A stretch of 64,000 nucleotides of DNA. Source: Knoellia subterranea KCTC 19937. Its GTDB lineage: Bacteria > Actinomycetota > Actinomycetes > Actinomycetales > Dermatophilaceae. The stretch covers positions 186,001 to 250,000 of the forward strand of contig NZ_AVPK01000005.1 of the NCBI RefSeq assembly GCF_000768685.1, written 5' to 3'. A program made the translations under genes and the position numbers. Below the pieces are notes generated by a model that did no database searches, was not told the origin of the DNA, and saw only the letters and a program-made list of their open reading frames with translations. Each line of letters starts with the position of its first letter. Position 1 is the first letter of the stretch. Shown one piece after another: positions 44,820 through 53,600 of this stretch.

Positions 44820-46675
44820 GCTCGCGCCTTTCCCAGTTCTGTTCGCGCCTGCGCGACCGCGGACCACAAGTCCTCGAAGCCGTCGGGCAGCAGTTTCCGG
44901 CCCTCGTCAGTGGCCATGAGCCGGCGGACAAGCCCATCGAGGTCGTCGAGAGCCGACGCGTTCGAGGACAGGGCACGCAGCACCAGCTCGAGGATCCCGG
45001 GCCCTTGACCTGCCCGCCCCACGGGACCACTCTCACCATCACCCGCAATCGACTCGAGTGAGGCGAGCCAGTGCGCGTTTCCAAGGCTGAGCAGCAGGTG
45101 AAGGAAGCGCAGGAACTTCTCGGGCGTGTCGATCTGACGCGCTAGAACGACGTCGAGTCGATCCTCTGGGTCGTTGTGGAGCTCAGCCACCACCACCGTG
45201 CTGACCGACAGACCTGACGGGGCGGTCAGAGACACCCACACAAAGGGTGTGATGTCGGCCTTCTGGACGCCTGTGTACTCCTCCTTCAGCGGTTTGGCTG
45301 CGTCGATCTGCCGCCCTGACCCGGGCCGCGTGAGTAGGCCCACGGTGCAGGCCCACTCTTGGGGCGTGGAATACGCGCGATTTGTGGTCACCCTTAAACC
45401 GAACGTCGGCGTCCCCTCCGTGGAGGCCCCATCCTTGGCGACGGTGACCTCGTGTTGGACTTCGGCTATGGAGCGCAAGGCGTTCTCCAGCGCCCACCGC
45501 TCCTCCTCCTGCGGGTCCGGGCTCCGTCCGCCCGTGACGGCATACGGTCGCGCAAGCCCGGCCAACGAGCCGTCAGGCCCGATGAAGGTGTCGATCCCGA
45601 ACGCTTTCCGGGGTCCCTGGAACTCGACCATGAACTCGACGTTGGAGCCGAAGGCCGCGTCGGTGGCGTTTGCCGATCCGATGAGGAGCCGGGGTCGCTG
45701 CCGGCCATCGGGTTCCACGACGTAGACCTTGGCGTGCAGGCCATTCAGCAGTGACCCACCACCGGCTGGAGGGCCGGACCCCACGTCGCCCTCGGCGGGA
45801 TTCTCGACCACGTCACCTGAGTCGATTCCCGCCATTTCGTCCAGCACGTATGCCGCGATGTCGCCGGCCGTGCCGACCTCCAGTTCCTCGAGGGCTTCGG
45901 GCCTGGAAAGCACCGTGACGTCCGTGCTGCCTTCTGTGGCAGAGCGAAGACCGGCGTCGTTGAGGAAGGGAGAGACCACAAGGTGCCTCTGCCCCTCGAG
46001 GTCCAACCCTCGCCCCTCAGCGAGGTAGTGAAATCCCATGAAGGTCGCAGGCTCGGGATACTCCCACATCACGCGACGAGCAGCCTCAGCCAAGTTCAGG
46101 ACCCGCGCGCGGCGCTCCGGTGCCATGTCACTCACGGTCCGTCCCGGGAGGCTCGCCAAGAGATCACCCAGTGGTGCATTCGCTGGGTCAGGTCGGGCGG
46201 TAAGGCCCGCAGAGTCGAGACGGACAACGACGTCCCACGTACGGTCATGGGTCAGGTTCCGAGTGAGCACGAGAAGCCGAAACTCCGAGGACGGCGATCC
46301 CGCGCCGTCGGACTCCAGAGGGTCGTAGCGGATGAACCACACCTTTGGATGGAACAGCCCGCCGGGGGGCCGGCGCACGGCATGGACCATCGGTTCGACG
46401 AAGGCGAAGAGGTCGGCGGCCTTTGCCGGCAGGGCGATGTTGCCCGCTTGGCAGAAGATGTCGATACGGTTGGCGGCCGAACGTACAGCTTCGAGCTTGC
46501 TGATCGGGTCCTCGCCGCTTGCGGCGGATCCTCCAAATGCCGAAAAGGCCAAGGGAGGAATGACGGCTGCGGGGAGGCTCAGGGTGAAGGTCGTGGCGAC
46601 CGCTGCCCCCAAACCGAAGCCAGCATTGGGGCGCAAGTGGTCCAAAAGGATGGCGCGGCTGTCAGGAGGAAGCAT
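44816..46675 (-). CDS. Phospholipase-D-superfamily nuclease
   Basis: The 619-residue protein carries two HxK half-sites: LFHPKVWFIRYD followed by LVLTRNLTHDRTWD, and LLNGLHAKVYVVEPDG followed by LLIGSANATDAAFG. This is the PLD-nuclease arrangement seen in DNA-cutting defence proteins. The C-terminal third is unassigned. ATG 46675 lies inside the end of the DUF6361 gene (14-base overlap) with AAGGA upstream. Its stop overlaps the helicase start. Nuclease and helicase are thus made together, as with PLD-helicase pairs such as those in DISARM, but the DUF1998 and methylase partners of DISARM are missing. Confidence 0.83.
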   Translation of the reverse strand: MLPPDSRAILLDHLRPNAGFGLGAAVATTFTLSLPAAVIPPLAFSAFGGSAASGEDPISKLEAVRSAANRIDIFCQAGNIALPAKAADLFAFVEPMVHAVRRPPGGLFHPKVWFIRYDPLESDGAGSPSSEFRLLVLTRNLTHDRTWDVVVRLDSAGLTARPDPANAPLGDLLASLPGRTVSDMAPERRARVLNLAEAARRVMWEYPEPATFMGFHYLAEGRGLDLEGQRHLVVSPFLNDAGLRSATEGSTDVTVLSRPEALEELEVGTAGDIAAYVLDEMAGIDSGDVVENPAEGDVGSGPPAGGGSLLNGLHAKVYVVEPDGRQRPRLLIGSANATDAAFGSNVEFMVEFQGPRKAFGIDTFIGPDGSLAGLARPYAVTGGRSPDPQEEERWALENALRSIAEVQHEVTVAKDGASTEGTPTFGLRVTTNRAYSTPQEWACTVGLLTRPGSGRQIDAAKPLKEEYTGVQKADITPFVWVSLTAPSGLSVSTVVVAELHNDPEDRLDVVLARQIDTPEKFLRFLHLLLSLGNAHWLASLESIAGDGESGPVGRAGQGPGILELVLRALSSNASALDDLDGLVRRLMATDEGRKLLPDGFEDLWSAVAQARTELGKARA

Positions 46676-47867
46676 CGCGATCCTTAGCCTCGTTGATGTC
46701 GTTGAGGATGCGACGGACCGTCCCCCAGCGATACGTGAACAGGCCGCCACCAGAGTTCCCTGACCAAGCTTCGAGGAGTTTCCTGTTGACGAAGCGGGAC
46801 TGCTTCCCCTTGCGTCGCTCTCGCTCGAGGACGAACGCTCGTGCGCCTGCATCGTCTGCGACGCGTTGCGCACGCCCAGACCTGACCCAACCGATCCAGG
46901 TGTTCACGAAAAGGCGCGTTCGGTGGCTGATGTTGGGGTTCTGCTCGATCACCAACTGCCAGAACTCCGCGGTGTCCCAAGCCGTCAAGTCCGCAGACAG
47001 GGGGGCGATCTCCTCGTCCGCCCACGCGGCCAGCGCCTCTCGGTAGTGGGCGACTGGATCTGAGACCGTCGTGAAGCCGGCCTTTTCGTACTCCTCGGCG
47101 ACGAGGAGGTTGTAGAGCAGGGCGGCACCGTGCATGGAGACGGCGAACAGCCTCGCGTGGTCCAGTTCGGAGAATTGACCGGCTGGGGCTGCGTCCCAAG
47201 GTGTCGCAAAAGCGTCCGGCAGGACCTGGCCTTCGCGGACCAGATGTGCCAGGAGCGTTGAGGGGCAACTCATCTCGATGCGCTCGCTCAGCCAGCCAGC
47301 CTCTTCAGCGGTGAGCTTGAAGCCGCTCGGGACGGACCCCGGAAAACCCTGCGGAGGTTCGGGTACCCCGGCTGCCCACTCCTGAGGGGATCGCGACGCA
47401 AGCTCGGATGGCTCGTCGTCACGGGAGCGAGTCAAACCAAGATGGCCGATATCGGCGACGTTGCCTACGACGCCGTACCGGACCATCCCAGACCAGTAGA
47501 TCGTCGAGGGCAGAGTCCGCAGAGCTGCGCCTGCTCGCTTGCCGATCAGCCCCGAGTCATCGTCGAGGTTCTCCGTCTTGAGTGCGCTGATGAGCGCGCG
47601 CTCCTGCCGTTGCCCCTTCGCCTTGGCCGCCGCTCCCGACAAGCCTTTGGCCGAACCGCGTGTGTAACACCACGGAATGAAGAGGTAGTAGCGGGCACGT
47701 GTCTGAACTACGGAGAAGCCAGGGAACAGGGCGTCGCTGAACGCATCCCTGATCTGGCCGAGACCCAACTCGTCTCGCGACTCTGTCTCGCTGAACAGAG
47801 CAATGAGGTCCCGGGCAAGGCGTTGTTCCTCGACGGTGTTGTCGAGCCACGCAATAGACGACCCCAC
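46662..47867 (-). CDS. DUF6361 family protein
   Basis: This 401-residue protein begins GSSIAWLDNTVEEQRLARDL, then ELGLGQIRDAFSDALFPGFS and TRARYYLFIPWCYTRG. These are the hallmarks of DUF6361. The rest is mostly helical (EYEKAGFTTVSDPVAHYREA, WLVIEQNP-like helices) and ends in basic RRKGKQSRFVNRKLLEAW. The biochemical role is unknown; the family is found beside PLD nucleases and SNF2 helicases. GTG 47867 has GGGAG upstream and follows the preceding stop by 17 bases. Confidence 0.8.
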   Translation of the reverse strand: MGSSIAWLDNTVEEQRLARDLIALFSETESRDELGLGQIRDAFSDALFPGFSVVQTRARYYLFIPWCYTRGSAKGLSGAAAKAKGQRQERALISALKTENLDDDSGLIGKRAGAALRTLPSTIYWSGMVRYGVVGNVADIGHLGLTRSRDDEPSELASRSPQEWAAGVPEPPQGFPGSVPSGFKLTAEEAGWLSERIEMSCPSTLLAHLVREGQVLPDAFATPWDAAPAGQFSELDHARLFAVSMHGAALLYNLLVAEEYEKAGFTTVSDPVAHYREALAAWADEEIAPLSADLTAWDTAEFWQLVIEQNPNISHRTRLFVNTWIGWVRSGRAQRVADDAGARAFVLERERRKGKQSRFVNRKLLEAWSGNSGGGLFTYRWGTVRRILNDINEAKDRDASS

Positions 47868-47884
47868 CGTGGTTCTCCCTCGTT

Positions 47885-49894
47885 CTAGTCGATGGCGGCT
47901 GAATTGCTCGACGGAGTCGGGTTGACCGACCCGGTCGTGGTGTCAGTCAATACCGATACCGCGTTGGCGATGGCGTCGTCGCCACGCCGACGAAGCGTGG
48001 GCTCCAACACGGCAAGGTCTACGCCAACTGCCGCTCCCATGTCATCCAGAGTGACGAGCTCTTCAGGCAGTTCCAGCACCCGGGCGAGCAACTGCGACGG
48101 ATGCGTAGCAACGGACGGATCGAAGAGCGTGCAGTCGAGGCTGTGCGTGGTTCGGTCGAAGACGAGGCGCAGTTCGTCTCCGTCAGTCGCACCAACGGCT
48201 TCGGCATGGGCTCGCAGGCTGCCGATGTTCGGGCCCATGTGGCTCGAGGCCGACCAATTGATGGGGAGATCTCGTACGGTGTTCGACATCACCGCACTCT
48301 GACCGGGGGCGACCCCGAGGGCACTGGCCACTTCGACCGGGAACGGACGCCCGCTTCCTCGCAGGATCTCCTTGTCGACGCGGACATGCAGGGCAATGCG
48401 TGAAGCCCCGTCCAGGGCGAACAACCCCCTGACTGCGGCGGGCCTGAGGCTGGGTACGTACGGCTCGTCAGGCCTCCGCAGGCGTAGCACGCCGTCTTCG
48501 AGCACGAAGATGGGAGCCGCGGAATAGGCGGTCACACTTCCCGGCTTGATCGCATGGCGCTCTGCCAGGTGGTCCGCAAGTTCTCTGAGAACGCAGGGCC
48601 CAACCTCCTCGATGCGCGTCACCATCGACGCGACGACACCGCCGTACTCCGGCATCCCCCACGAAGCAAGAGCGAAGTCGTCCTTGGTGACTCGGATGAC
48701 GCGCGAGTCCTGGAAGAGCCGGTCGCGGAGGCCCTTGATGTTGATGTCCCGCCCAATGTGCCGCGCGATCTGTTCGTGACTCTTGGGTACTCCAGAAACC
48801 GTCAGGACGGCGATGGCCTGCTCCACGAGATTGCCGGGCCAGAGGACAAGGGTGTCCTGGAGCCGTCCCAGACCCTTGATCTGGTCAACGGCCCAGGACA
48901 GGTGGTGGTCCACAACTCCTCTTGCGAGCAAGTCCAGCCGCAAGGCGTCCTCGTCGACCATGGGCCCGTTGTCGACGAGGGGGACTTCCGACGGCTTGGG
49001 CCAGGAGAACCCACGCCGACGAATGAGTCCGCTGTCGCGGTCCCAGTCCATGCCCGCGAGATAGAGAAGCAGTCCGAACTCGTCCGAGTGGCCACCGTCG
49101 TCACCGACCAAGGGCACCTCGCTGTCCGGCGCGCAGGCCCCAAGGCCTCGCTCCAACAGGTGGAGTGACCACCGAACGGACCGTCCTTCATCTGAGGCCA
49201 CCCATTCCGCGAGTCGGGTCTTGAGTTGCGACTCGATCTGACGGATTCGCTCTCGCGTCAGGCTGAACTCTGTTCCGAGTTCATCGAGAGTCGCGCCCTC
49301 GAACCTGATCAGTCGCCGCTCGAGCACGCGGGCGTCGCGCGCACTCAGGTCGGCGATCCACTCAAGGATGTCTGGGAGTGGATCGATGTCGACCTTAGGA
49401 AGGGGCGACTCCGAAACGGCACTGACCGCTGCCGCCACGTCCGCGGGCGCGTCGCCACCCGCGAGGTGGCGTAGTGCCTCCCCCACGGTGAGAGCGCCCC
49501 CAGAGAACCGTGCCCACTCAACCAAGAGGGTGAGGTCATGCACCGCGTCACCCAGCGTCAGGTTCTGAGGGCCGTCTCCAGTTGGAGGTGCCTGCGGTGC
49601 ATACCCGGCCGCGATCTGGGACTCCGCGTGCCGAGCGACGCGATGGGCAAACACGGCGATGCGCTCGACCTTGCCGACCCCGAATGCTCGCCAGGTCAGG
49701 GCATCCGCTGGGCTGAGATCCAGCAGGTCCGCGACCGTTCTGATCCCGCGCCGTTCGAGCCATTGCAGCTCCAAGCGATAGTCCTGTGCTTCCCTCACCG
49801 GCCTCAGCTCAAGGCCGAGCAGGTGCCAGGCCTTCACTTGGTGCAACACGGGGTGCCGTGTACCGAACGTCTCGATACTCCGGTCACCAGGCAT
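47885..49894 (-). CDS. Alpha-CTD-like / sigma region 4-like DNA-binding protein
   Basis: The 669-residue protein opens with a helix-hairpin-helix module like the RNA polymerase alpha C-terminal domain (WLERRGIRTVADLLDLSPAD, FGVGKVERI). Near residues 195-240 is a sigma-70 region 4-type HTH (EGATLDELGTEFSLTRERIR, QIESQLKTRL). Two or three winged-helix-like units follow (SHEQIARHIGRDINIKGLRD; LRELADHLAERHAI) and an unassigned C-terminus. It lacks sigma region 2, so it is not a sigma factor. It may control the operon or recognise DNA for the effector genes. ATG 49894 is chosen; a TTG at 49906 overlapping the EcsC stop is possible. Confidence 0.8.
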   Translation of the reverse strand: MPGDRSIETFGTRHPVLHQVKAWHLLGLELRPVREAQDYRLELQWLERRGIRTVADLLDLSPADALTWRAFGVGKVERIAVFAHRVARHAESQIAAGYAPQAPPTGDGPQNLTLGDAVHDLTLLVEWARFSGGALTVGEALRHLAGGDAPADVAAAVSAVSESPLPKVDIDPLPDILEWIADLSARDARVLERRLIRFEGATLDELGTEFSLTRERIRQIESQLKTRLAEWVASDEGRSVRWSLHLLERGLGACAPDSEVPLVGDDGGHSDEFGLLLYLAGMDWDRDSGLIRRRGFSWPKPSEVPLVDNGPMVDEDALRLDLLARGVVDHHLSWAVDQIKGLGRLQDTLVLWPGNLVEQAIAVLTVSGVPKSHEQIARHIGRDINIKGLRDRLFQDSRVIRVTKDDFALASWGMPEYGGVVASMVTRIEEVGPCVLRELADHLAERHAIKPGSVTAYSAAPIFVLEDGVLRLRRPDEPYVPSLRPAAVRGLFALDGASRIALHVRVDKEILRGSGRPFPVEVASALGVAPGQSAVMSNTVRDLPINWSASSHMGPNIGSLRAHAEAVGATDGDELRLVFDRTTHSLDCTLFDPSVATHPSQLLARVLELPEELVTLDDMGAAVGVDLAVLEPTLRRRGDDAIANAVSVLTDTTTGSVNPTPSSNSAAID

Positions 49895-49902
49895 GTCGCT
49901 GG

Positions 49903-50667
49903 TCAATCCACGTTGCCTTGCTCTGCGTGGGGTGCGGAGGTGGAGACGACAGGCACCAGCGCCGCGTCTCTTTGGAGGTGAGTCGACCAGTCGGTCGGCG
50001 GTGGCCCGAAGGCGCGGCGCGCTGACTTCACAACCCCGTAGCCGAATAATGCGTTGCCGCCTGCGCCGATCGCAGCGCCGATCCCGACAGGTGCTTGCTT
50101 GCCGATCACGAGGACTCCCTGCCGGGTGCCGTACCTCGTCACGAAGTTGTGCCCGAGGACCTTGTTGACCTGCTTGATGGACGAGGCGGGAATGCTGGCT
50201 GTGAGCAGCCGCCCCCAGTGCGCGCCCGTTCTCCCGGCCGCCTTCTCGACGAGTTTGCTGCCCGAGTTGCCCAGGAGCACACCCATGACCAAGGTTCGCC
50301 GTCGCTCGAGATCTTGGACCGGCACACCGTGGATCTCCGCAAGCGCCAGTGAGTAGAGGGCAGAGGCCTCGGTGAAGGCCGCCAGATCGAGGACTGCCGC
50401 GCCGACCGAGAACCCAGTGGGCGCGAATGCCGATGCTCCGGCAGCGCCACCGGTTGTCGACACGGTAGCGAGGTAGTACTTGTTGAGGCCCTTGACGATC
50501 TCAGCGGGGGTTGCGCCGGGGCGACTTCGGCGGACCCTGTTGATATAGGCGTCCACTGCGGGCTGCTGAACCGACACGGCCTTGGTGATGGCGGATTCGA
50601 GCATCCGACCGGGGCGCGACGACTCTCCAGCCGCGGCGGGGATGGTCTCTTCGACGGGCTCGACCAT
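49903..50667 (-). CDS. EcsC-like protein
   Basis: This 254-residue protein has EcsC-type helices with Gly/Ala-rich amphipathic segments: YYLATVSTTGGAAGASAFA, GFSVGAAVLDLAAFTEASA, YSLALAEIHGVPVQDLERR and a C-terminal GIGAAIGAGGNALFGYGVV. EcsC-family domains associate with membranes and are found in several defence contexts, where a membrane-active effector role has been suggested. ATG 50667 shares one base with the upstream TGA, with AGGAGAA upstream. It sits between the restriction enzyme and the sigma-4-like gene. Confidence 0.72.
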   Translation of the reverse strand: MVEPVEETIPAAAGESSRPGRMLESAITKAVSVQQPAVDAYINRVRRSRPGATPAEIVKGLNKYYLATVSTTGGAAGASAFAPTGFSVGAAVLDLAAFTEASALYSLALAEIHGVPVQDLERRRTLVMGVLLGNSGSKLVEKAAGRTGAHWGRLLTASIPASSIKQVNKVLGHNFVTRYGTRQGVLVIGKQAPVGIGAAIGAGGNALFGYGVVKSARRAFGPPPTDWSTHLQRDAALVPVVSTSAPHAEQGNVD

Positions 50668-53600
50668 CACTTCTCCTGCATGGGGTTCTGGTTCTCGCGG
50701 ATGGCGAGGGGTGGGAGGGCGTCGACGATCTTCATCGTCTCGAGGCTCACGGTGACGATCCGTGCGAGCAGGTCGATGATGTACCTCGGGTCCGACACCT
50801 CACGGCTCCAGTCGTTGGGGTCGTTGACGATCCCGGACGCCTTGTCGGTCTTCACCTGGTAGCGGTCGAGAATCCACTCGACCGCCGAGCGCGACCCGAG
50901 CATGTAGCGGTGCGTGTCCTCGGGGATCCCGCTCAGCGTGATCCGGTCGTTGTATATGACCGTCGACTTGTCGGCGACGAGCTTCTTCGTCTCCGGGTCG
51001 CGCTTCTTCGCGAACGCCATCTTCTCGACCCTGAAGATCTCGTATGCCGTGTCGTCGTCCGGTGCGTCCACGTCCAGTCCGTCGAGCGGGTAGGGAGTGA
51101 CGGACTCGTACCCGAGGTGCAGCTTCGACAGCTTGCGGCCGGCGTCGACGAACGGCTGGGCGTCCTCGACGAGCGGGATTCGAGGAAGCATCTTCTTGAG
51201 GTCGGCCGCGTAGGTCTCCTGGTATTCCGGCGAGTGCAGCAGCCCATACACGTAGAAGAAGATGTCGTCCTTCGTGAACGCTTCCTGGTATGCCGCTCGG
51301 AACCGTCCCAGCGCCTCATCTGTGATGTTGTCGACCCGTCGGTATCCGTCAACGACGTCGCTATCGCCAGCATCGAAGAGCGACCCATCCTGGTCGTCCT
51401 TCTCGTACCGCCAGCGAGCAAAGAACTGGCTGTTCTGCCCCGCGCCCATGCGCTGTACATCGGGAATATGGGCGGTCATGAGCAGGGAGAATGGCGCGGA
51501 GGCTCCGGCGCCGATGACGCTGAATCCAACATTTTCAGCATGATGAGCGCTCGGGAAATAGCTCGGCACTCTGTACACACTCTCGTTCCATTCCCGGTTG
51601 TAGTACAGGACCTCTTTGCAGAATGGGCGGTAAGAGGCGATGGTTATAGAGGCCTCGTCGAATTTTGAGGAGCGTCCCCGTTCAACCTCTCGCCGACGAC
51701 CCGCATCCCAACTGATTCGACCCGGGTCGCTGTTACCTTTCCGTGTAAAGAATGCCGAGCCAGAACCGTCATAGACGTCAACCAACTCGTTAAAAAATCT
51801 GATGGTCGACTGCATCGAGCTGGTGACTTTGGAAGACCCGAAGGAGTACGCCCAAGCGTCCCGACAAGTCATCACTCCCCTTGAGTGGGAACCCACCACG
51901 GCCGGTACGTTGTCGTCCTTGCTGCCGAGAGGCATGAAGGAATCGAAGTCGTCACGTCGTTGGTTGAGCCAGTCACCCTGACGGTTAGGGGTCAGCGAGT
52001 GGGCCTCAAGTCCACCCACAGACGAGGTGGCCGCGACCTTGGCGAGCTTCTCCTCGCGGGTGAGGTAGTCCCCAATGTCGGCATAGCGGATCGTTGCTGC
52101 GCCCGTCTCTGTTTGGTCCTTGACCAGGACGGTGACGGCCACCGTCGCACGTGAGCCCGCATCAAAGACCTTGCCGCCCTCCTTCCGGGACTGCTCGCCG
52201 GCGGTGCGCTGGTTGCCACGAAGATTGAAGACGTGGATTGCCGAGAACTCGTCGGCAAGAGTTATCCGCATGCCGTCAGCAGTGTTGGAGTCGAGCCAGC
52301 CGCCGTTCGTCACGAAGGCGATGACGCCTCGGTCCTTGATCCGCAGTGATGCCCACTTAATGGCTCGGATGTAGGAGTCGTAGAGCGAGTTCTTGTTGGT
52401 TGCCGTCGAGCGAGCCGCGTAGGTGTCGCGGATGGCGGCGTCGAGGGTCTCGTACTTCTCGTTGGCGTTGTTGTCGTTGGCGCTGTCCTGACCAGAGGAA
52501 TACGGCGGGTTGCCGACGATGACGGTGATGGGGAGCTTGCGTTGGCGATTGATGCGCTCGTTGTTCTCGGGGAAGACGCCCAGGTCGTCCTCGTCGCCGT
52601 GCTCGTACGACTGGAAGGTGTCGGTGAGCACCAGCCCGGGGAACGGCTCGTACGCCGCCTCCTCGTCAAGCGAGCCCCGGATGAGGTCTTGATAGGTCGT
52701 CTCGATGTTGACGGCGGCGATGTAGTAAGCGAGGAGCAGGATCTCGTTGGCGTGCAGCTCGTTCGCGTACTTGCGAGCGAGGTCGTGCGGCTTGATCAGG
52801 CCCGACTGGAGCAGCCGCACCATGAACGTCCCGGTGCCGCTGAAGCCGTCGAGGATGTGCACGCCCTCGTCGGTCAGTCCCTGCCCGAAGTGCTTCTGGA
52901 GGACCTCGTCGGCCGAGTTCAGGATGAAGTCGACGATCTCGACCGGGGTGTACACGATGCCGAGCTTGTCCACGGTCCGCTTGAACGCGGTGGCGAAGAA
53001 CTTGTCATAGAGCTCGACGATGATCCGTTGGCGACCCTCTGCGTTGTCGACACCCTCAACTCGACCACGCACCGAGGAGTAGAACTTCTCGAGCTCGGAG
53101 TTCTCGGCGTCGAGGGAGTGCTCGTCGAGAACGGCGAGCATGCGCTCCATCGTCTGTGCCACTGGGTTGTTCGCCGCAAAGTCGTACCCGGCGAACAGAG
53201 CCTCGAACACGGGTCGGGTGATGAGGTGCTGGGCGAGCATCTCGACCGCGTCGGTCTGGGTGATGCCGTCGTTGAGGTTCCCCCGCAGGCCGGCGAGGAA
53301 CGCCTCGAACTCCTTGGCTGGTTTCGACTCGGGGTCCGCGAGGAGACCGGTGATTCGGGCGATGTGCTGCTCGGCGATCTTGGCGACGTCCTTGGCCCAG
53401 GTCTCCCAGTAGCGACGCTCGCCAACCTTCTTGACGATGCGCGCGTAGATCGCGTCGCGCCACTCCTCGATCCCGAAGGGGAGCGTGAGCTGCGTGGAGT
53501 CATCGCCGGAACCGCCGCCACGAGAGCCGCCGCTCGTGTCGATGATCGTGATCTTCGTGTTCTTCTTCGTGTTGAGGTCGAGCTGGTTGACCATCGCGTT

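Noticed and set aside
41640-49894. Labelling the helicase/PLD/DUF6361/sigma-4 block as DISARM
   Set aside because: DISARM needs a DUF1998 protein (DrmB) and its methylases; neither is present here.
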